Shown one piece after another: positions 58,495 to 64,000 of a stretch of DNA of 64,000 nucleotides. Position 1 is the stretch's first letter. Every line of letters starts with the position of its first letter. The notes beneath the pieces were generated by a model. The model had not been told where the DNA came from. It worked only from the letters and a program-made list of their open reading frames with translations, and ran no database searches. Source of the DNA: Ianthella basta (taxonomy: Eukaryota; Porifera; Demospongiae; Verongiida; Ianthellidae). The stretch is taken from positions 700,168-764,167 of the forward strand of contig OZ025879.1 of assembly GCA_964019415.1 (NCBI GenBank). The letters run 5' to 3'. A program made the translations under genes and the position numbers.

Positions 58495-59169
58495 TATTGT
58501 TGCAAAGAATGTGCATACGATGTTGCACGGCGGTATGGGAGGACACAGTGTGCTGAATACCTGGAAGCAGCAGGTGTGGTCAATCGCTGTGATGATCCAG
58601 GTATATGCATGGAGAGATGTGTCTTGCTATATACAGACACATGATCTGGCTGTGCAATGTACACTTGCTTTGTAGAAGTCTCATTTTCTCCTGCGTTCCT
58701 GACGGTGATGGCATTGACACAGTTCTTTAGTTCTTATGTTTTCCTGCAGAAAACATCTTTTTTCAATGTCTGCTGTAAAATGGTGTGAGTGAATCAATGA
58801 TGCTATTGTGGACTGGTGTTGTAATGTGTGTCCCTGCAGAAATAGCTGTATCATTCAAGGCCCTGATCACAGGAACAAGGGAGTTCCTGGGGGACGGTGA
58901 GAGGATATCAGGCAAATGGAATAAAGATGATAAGGCATGTTGATGGTGCAGTGGTGTGGATACGGCTGTGCACAATATGCAGTGTTGTGTTCACTGCATG
59001 TTTAATTTATTGCCATTTGTTGTGTCTATAGAACAAAGTGACCACTTTGTGCAAAGAGAAGTGGGACTGGTTGGTGCTTCATCCGGATGCTTCTAGCAAG
59101 GACATTACAGACCAGCAGGACGACTTTGACAATCGCATTGCGCCCTACATGAGCAAACTGCAAGCATAG
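58495..59169 (+). CDS. 3' exons of an ankyrin-repeat / Hsp70-C-terminus-like protein
   Basis: Three exons: 58495-58600, 58840-58934, 59032-59169 (stop TAG). The first encodes an ankyrin-repeat-like end (DVARRYGRTQCAEYLEAAG). The second and third give FKALITGTREFLGDGERISG, then DDKNKVTTLCKEKWDWL and ending APYMSKLQA, which follows the helical C-terminal pattern of Hsp70 (a DK-K-V...C-E...WL...P-I-S-L series). The combination recalls ANKRD45-type proteins; that name is tentative. The second intron starts with GC (58935) and ends AG, a rare but accepted GC-AG type; the frame and Hsp70 pattern both require it. 5' exons are not found, so the gene is incomplete as described. It ends 78-200 bases before the next gene. 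Confidence 0.6.
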
Positions 59170-59246
59170 TTAATGATATTCATGATAGCCTGTCCTTCAT
59201 GTGGGCGTGTCGTTTCAGCGAGCAGACCACCTAATGGCGGTGGAAT

Positions 59247-62200
59247 ATGCAGCATCATCGTCTAGAACTCTTCCTTTCTTCCAGTCACATCGGAAGTGGG
59301 ACGTTCGGTGGATTTCCACGCATCAGTTGTTGTTGGCTCATTCCTTGCAAAGGAGCTTGCAAGATCATGTTAGAGGAAGGGGCGAGCCCACCCCTCCGCC
59401 CTCTGTACAGCGCCTGCTGCACAAACTGCTCCTGCAGAACTAGAAATGCGAAAGTGCGTAGGTACCGACTAGCTCCAAGCCCCGCCGGATGGGTTGCGTT
59501 AGTGGTGTGCATTCTCCTCCACCAAGCGTCCATGGTCAATAGCCAGGAGTTGGGCCCTTTTAGAGAGTGCTATGACGGCGCCATCCCTACCAGATGCGAG
59601 CCAGACGGCACCCCAGTGTCTCTGGGACAACCGGTCACCACCAACAGCACATGTGGTGCTCCCCCAAACACCTTCTGCGAAAGAACGAACTTCCTGATTT
59701 TATCGAACATTCAGCTTGACTGCCAAACGTGTGATGCATCTGATCCCATCCTTAGACACCCACCCGAGTACATGGTGGATTTTGACCTCACAGGGAACTC
59801 CCTCACCTCCTGGATATCAGAAGTCCTCCCAACAAAAGACGACGTTGTCATTGACATTCCCTTTGGTGACCTTGTGGAGATTGAGCTCGTCAACATCAGG
59901 TTCTCCTCCTTCAAGGCTGAATCCTTCTACATTGAAAGGTCTATGGACTTTGGTCAATCATACCAGACCTACCACTACTTTTCAATGTCGTGTCAGAACA
60001 CCTATGGTGTGAACCCCGATGTGATTGCACCAGTGTCAAACGAGCAGCAGCCTCTCTGCACTTCCTTCAGTGACCCTCGCCCAGGGCTCCTCTCATTTAT
60101 CCCCACTTCCTTGAGACCCTCTGCCAACGACTCTCAGCTTGGCGTCAGCGAAGCAGTGTACCAGTTTCTCACTGCTACCAACATCAGGATTGTCCTAGAT
60201 CAGCAATACATTGTTGCAGGCATGCCACCAGATGATCAACAGTTTGCTAGCAGTTATTACTACAGTATTTCGGATGTTACTGTGGTCGCTACCCGGCAGT
60301 GCTTTGGCCATGCTAGCATGCTCAGCCTCTCTATCAATGGAGAGAGTGTGTGTAACTGTCAGCATGGCATGGCAGGAGACCACTGTGAACGGTGTTTGGA
60401 CTTCTACCAAGATGTACCATGGCAGAGACATATCGCCAGTGAACCATTTGAATGTCAAAGTAAGTACTGTGTAACCACCCGTACAGTTGGGTGTTGTTTT
60501 CTGTGCCGTTTTCTGGACTCCTCCTTAACTTGTTGGTAGGATTTGGTAGGAGGGAGGAGTAGTCTGTTGTGTTTGTGGTGTTGCTCATGTTAGATCATAG
60601 TTGATAGAGTGATCTGTGTGTTTACATCCTTGGCCTCCCACCTCCTACCACCCTCCCTCCTGTCTCCACATGTGTTTCCTGCCTCCTCCCCCTGTCCTCT
60701 GTCCTTCCTCCCTCGCTCCCCCATTCATTCACTCCCCCTCCCCCTCACTTCCCCCTTACCCTCACTCCCCCTCCCCTTCACTCCCCCTCCCTCACTCCCC
60801 CTTGCCCTCACTCCCTCTCCCTCACTCTCCCTCCCCCTCATCCCCCCTTCCCCTCACTCCCCTCTACCTCACTTCCCCTCCCCTCACTCCCCCTTCCCTC
60901 ACTTCCCTCTGCCTCACTCCCCCTCCCCTCACTCCCCTTCCCTCACTCCCCTCTCCCTCTCTTCCCCCATAGTGTGTAACTGTAACAACCACTCATCCGA
61001 GTGTGTCTTCAATGCGACTGTGTACGAGGCTACGGGTGGTGTCAGTGGAGGTGTCTGTATCAACTGCACTCACAACACAGCAGGACGGCAGTGTGAGCAG
61101 TGTGCTCCATTCTACTATCCTGACCCCAACAAGGTGCAGACAGATGTGGATGTTTGTATTGGTAAGTTGTGTGTGCATGCGTGCGTGTGTGCATGGTATG
61201 TATGTTACTAAGTTGAAGAGAAGAGGATTGTCAGACTGAGAGGAAGAGATTGCAGCCTGTCGCAGGCACAAGGCTGTGTCTCTAGCACCTCCCATTACTA
61301 TGCCTCACGCTGCAGAGTGTGCATGCCACCTCCCTGGTGTGAGAAACAATGGGGACTGTGCTCGCGTTCCTGGGGAGGGTGTCAGTGTGGGTGACTGCAG
61401 CTGCAAGGACCTGACCATGGGCAGAACCTGCGACCAGTGTGTTCCTGGGTACTTCAACCTCACAGCTGATAAGCCACTAGGCTGCCAAGGTGGGTAGGCA
61501 GCAGGGATTGGAAGGTTGCATGTGGAGAAAGACTGTACCACAAACCTTGTCTGGTGTAGTCTGCCTGTGTAAGCAATCAGGGCATAAACGAATGTGAAAT
61601 GAATGTACGAGGCTACGGGTGGTGTCAGTGGAGGTGTCTGTATCAACTGCATGCACAACACAGCAGGACGGCAGTGTGAGCAGTGTGCTCCATTCTACTA
61701 TCCCAACCCCACAACCTGACCCACTGTGCTGTGTTTGTTTGCTCCTTCGCAGGGCCTCCACCCACTCCACCAGTGAGCATTGATGGCCTACTGGTAGGAA
61801 TAATTGTTGCAATTGCTGCTCTGATTGTTGTGATCATCACTGCCTCTATCGCTATCTCTTGCATCGTAAAGAGAAAGATGTCAACCTGGGCACCAAGGTG
61901 AGCTACACACCAACTGCACAGTCTGTACCCATGTACACTGCTTGCATTTACCAAGGTGACTGCACAAACCCAGCCCTAGTGTAATGACGAACATCTACTC
62001 TAGCAGAAGACCGTGGGAAGTGACCATTGCACAATTGTGCAGTCAATGAACACAGTCTTTGATTATTGCTATCTATATGCACTGCATGTATAAAGGGAGC
62101 CAGGTTACCACTTCACATCAATCATGCAGAGATGTGTGGTATGTATAAGTATACGAGAGATATTCAATTGTACACATCTGTAGTGTATTATAGAATATGT

Positions 62201-62504
62201 ATGCTTGTAGCAAAATTTGCTACAAGCATACATATTCTAGCAATGTGCTGAATAATTTAATTATTCAGCACATTGCTCTCCCCTCAGAGGTGAAGGCACT
62301 GTACATGACTACAGCTATCCTTATAATTACAACAATCCTCCAACTGAGATGGTCAATAATCCGGCTTATGTTGCCATGGAAACAAGCCAGAACGTGGGGC
62401 TCCAAAATGATGAAGACAATGTGATGGACCATGACTATGCGACAATTGGTAGGGAGGAGGACAATACAGAAGCTAGTGCAATAACTGATGAGTACACACT
62501 GTAG
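59247..62504 (+). CDS. Candidate chimeric receptor: netrin-like ectodomain fused to family 1 TM and NPAY/YxxM tail
   Basis: Exons: 59247 (or ATG 59367) to 60459, 60973-61161, 61316-61489, 61753-61897, 62288-62504; about 605 residues from 59367. A hydrophobic leader ([18 protein letters not shown]) precedes a laminin N-terminal domain: [36 protein letters not shown], then a beta-sandwich with [13 protein letters not shown]. Three laminin-EGF modules follow ([27 protein letters not shown]...[30 protein letters not shown]...[15 protein letters not shown]). LamN plus three LE is the netrin layout, but the NTR module is replaced by a family 1 TM exon ([19 protein letters not shown]) and tail ([24 protein letters not shown]). 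All joins are phase-compatible (1,1,1,2). The tail stops early (TAG 62502-62504) as in gene D. The LamN-LE part is certain; expression as one transcript is inferred. Confidence 0.68.
60609..60972. repeat. Pyrimidine-rich CCCTCACTC repeat in intron of the netrin-like gene
   Basis: About 330 bases almost free of purines on the + strand except A in CTCAC units, within intron 60460-60972 and ending at the CCCCCATAG acceptor. The homopyrimidine strand could form triplex DNA. It generates long Pro/Ser/Leu frames that are not coding. Confidence 0.85.
61600..61700 (+). pseudogene. Partial duplicate of an LE exon inside an intron
   Basis: About 100 bases repeat part of the second LE exon (61015-61130; GTACGAGGCTACGGGTGGTG onward) and end at TACTATCCCAACCCC, immediately followed by intron 4 sequence of family 1 (TGACCCACTGTGCTG). 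There is no acceptor before it, so it is not an exon. It marks the junction between netrin-like and family 1 DNA. Confidence 0.75.
62191..62275. repeat. Two adjacent perfect hairpins in the last intron of the chimera
   Basis: 62191-62239 has 24-base arms around one A; 62241-62275 has 17-base arms around one T. Other family 1 copies have only single versions of these arms at this site (for example 10055-10090). The second hairpin ends right before the acceptor tract CTCTCCCCTCAG at 62276-62287. Confidence 0.9.
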
Positions 62505-64000
62505 AGTACCTCTGAGCCTTCATACATATGAAGGTGCTGATTTTGTTCACAGGGTGCCCAGAACCATCACCCTCTATAGCTAATATACATACATAGACTA
62601 CAAATAGAATATTGCAGTTTATATATGTTTGTATGCTCAGGATATGTACAGATAGCAATTTACTGTGTATGTACATATGTTATGGACTTTGGCTGAAAAT
62701 GGTGGATGAAACTGATTTGGTGCAGTTACTGCAGTGTTGTTTCCGTTGATGAGAGCTCTAGGGAGTCCTTATCCTGTGTTGAGTATACAGATACAAAGAG
62801 TACATTAATAGCACATTTTGTTGTGTCTGTACATGTGGGCGATTCCATTTGATGATGGAATCATTGCTTCTAATGTGTCACTACTACCAAGCTTTCCTGT
62901 TTCTGCGTGCACATGGTCATTGTGTGAAGGCCTAGGATTAGTTGATAATGGCTCATCTGTAGCTTGTGTGTATGCACACACCCACACACACAGCCTGCAG
63001 TACATGGGGTCACTACTGCATCCACACTGGAGAGATGGCAACACCAATCTTAGCTCAGCACTATGCAGGAGTGTACATTTGTATACTGTATATGTACACC
63101 AGCACCTGCTAAATTTAGCTACATACATCATAATATATACAGAACAGACAGGACTTATGTGCATCCCTAGCTTACTCCCATGCATGTCAAGAAAGGGCTA
63201 CACAAGCACAGCTCCATAGGCCCAGCATGAGTCAGTGTAACAGGCAAGTATCACACTAGCTTCTATAATCAACACGGAATTCCTTAATTCTTGTAAACAG
63301 ATTGATGTTTAAGTGTTGTTTGTGCTAGACGTGTTCTTCTTTCATATTTGAACAACTGCCCATGACTGTAGAGAGCCTTTACATTCAAGGTACTGGGGAA
63401 GAGAGAACACAGAGATGGAGTTACAGTCAAGATCTGTTGGTACAGAGCCTTATGAACTGTGCAGTGTGGTAGGTGCACACACAGACAGCGATATGAGATG
63501 ATTGCTGTGTGTAGCAGTCAACATGGAAGGATTCATGAGTTCAATCACAACTGGCAAACACGCTCATTATCACTATTGATTAAGATGCATGTACTTTTCC
63601 TTTCATGTTTGCCCAGTTTACACTCATACTCTGATTGACTAGTGGCATGTATAGACACAGAAGTACTTTAAACTCTGGTCCCATGAATTCTAGGGGAAAA
63701 GCAAGCATGCACAATCGCCGTCATTCGTGTTCTAAATAGGGACAAAGCAAGCAGGATGGACTACCCTTGCAGTTTCCATGAGAGGATATGATAATAATAT
63801 TCATACATATCAAAATGATATTCATTGTTCCAGCGGGGCTGAAAACCTCAGGAATGTTGATGGCTGCGGAGAGCCTTTACATTCAAGGGTACTGGAGAAT
63901 AGGAGAGCACAGAGATTGAGTTACTGTCAAGATCCGTTGGTACAGAGCGGTGGGGTCGAGTGGTACACAGCAACACAGATAGCGGGCGCGTCCCAGAATG
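62505..64000. other. 3' block after the chimera, to window end
   Basis: 62,505-63,540 matches the family 1 3' block with a deletion near 62,950. 63,540-63,860 is unique. 63,868-63,950 repeats the block piece GAGCCTTTACATTCAAGG...GGTACAGAGC already present at 63,372-63,450. No gene is supported. Confidence 0.55.

Noticed and set aside
60609..60972. Pro/Ser-rich exon extending the second LE exon
   Set aside because: The acceptor CCCCCATAG and the phase-1 structure of neighbouring LE exons make it intronic.

Overview
The window is eukaryotic, metazoan-type DNA: compact multi-exon genes on the + strand, GT-AG introns of roughly 80-350 bp that nearly all sit in phase 1, abundant microsatellites and MITE-like elements, and extracellular modules (Ig, discoidin-receptor-like, laminin N-terminal, laminin EGF) that are animal hallmarks. 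Very short intergenic distances and the module mix suggest a sponge, probably a demosponge. That is an inference from style and content; no single sequence here proves the species.

About 1-38,000 is a tandem array of a two-gene module. Family 1 (complete copies A 1724-4029, B 8044-10346, D 18645-21021, E 28236-30624, F 35225-37497 and G 54422-56824; partial copy C 12550-13843) encodes a type I receptor of about 516-543 residues: signal peptide, two Ig-like domains, a domain resembling the DS-like domain of discoidin domain receptors (DDR), one transmembrane helix, and a Tyr-rich tail with an NPAY motif overlapping YxxM or YxxI and usually a C-terminal PDZ-type ligand (S-Y-I). Family 2 (58-163, 6685-7977, 14909-16795, 21556-25682, 31920-33656) is a much smaller type I protein: signal peptide, Pro/Thr/Ser stalk, transmembrane helix and a short tail that also carries NPAYxxM. 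Copies range from intact to visibly broken, and the array shows recent duplication, exon-level mosaicism, inversion and deletion.

From about 38,100 to 51,600 the array is interrupted by roughly 13 kb bounded by two near-identical 450-bp direct repeats. This interval holds a ~7.7-kb decamer satellite (with a 200-base assembly gap), scrambled fragments of 18S rRNA, a TA-flanked MITE and a 33-bp minisatellite.

The right end (57,300-64,000) contains a decayed LINE-like remnant, the 3' exons of an ankyrin/Hsp70-C-terminus-like gene, and a striking candidate chimera: a netrin-like extracellular region (laminin N-terminal domain plus three LE repeats) followed, in matching phase, by a family 1 transmembrane exon and signalling tail.

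Taken together, three different ectodomain types (Ig-Ig-DS-like, stalk, laminin N-LE) share the same cytoplasmic NPAYxxM logic in one cluster. This looks like a diversifying cell-surface receptor complex; a role in self/non-self recognition or cell adhesion is an attractive but unproven inference.
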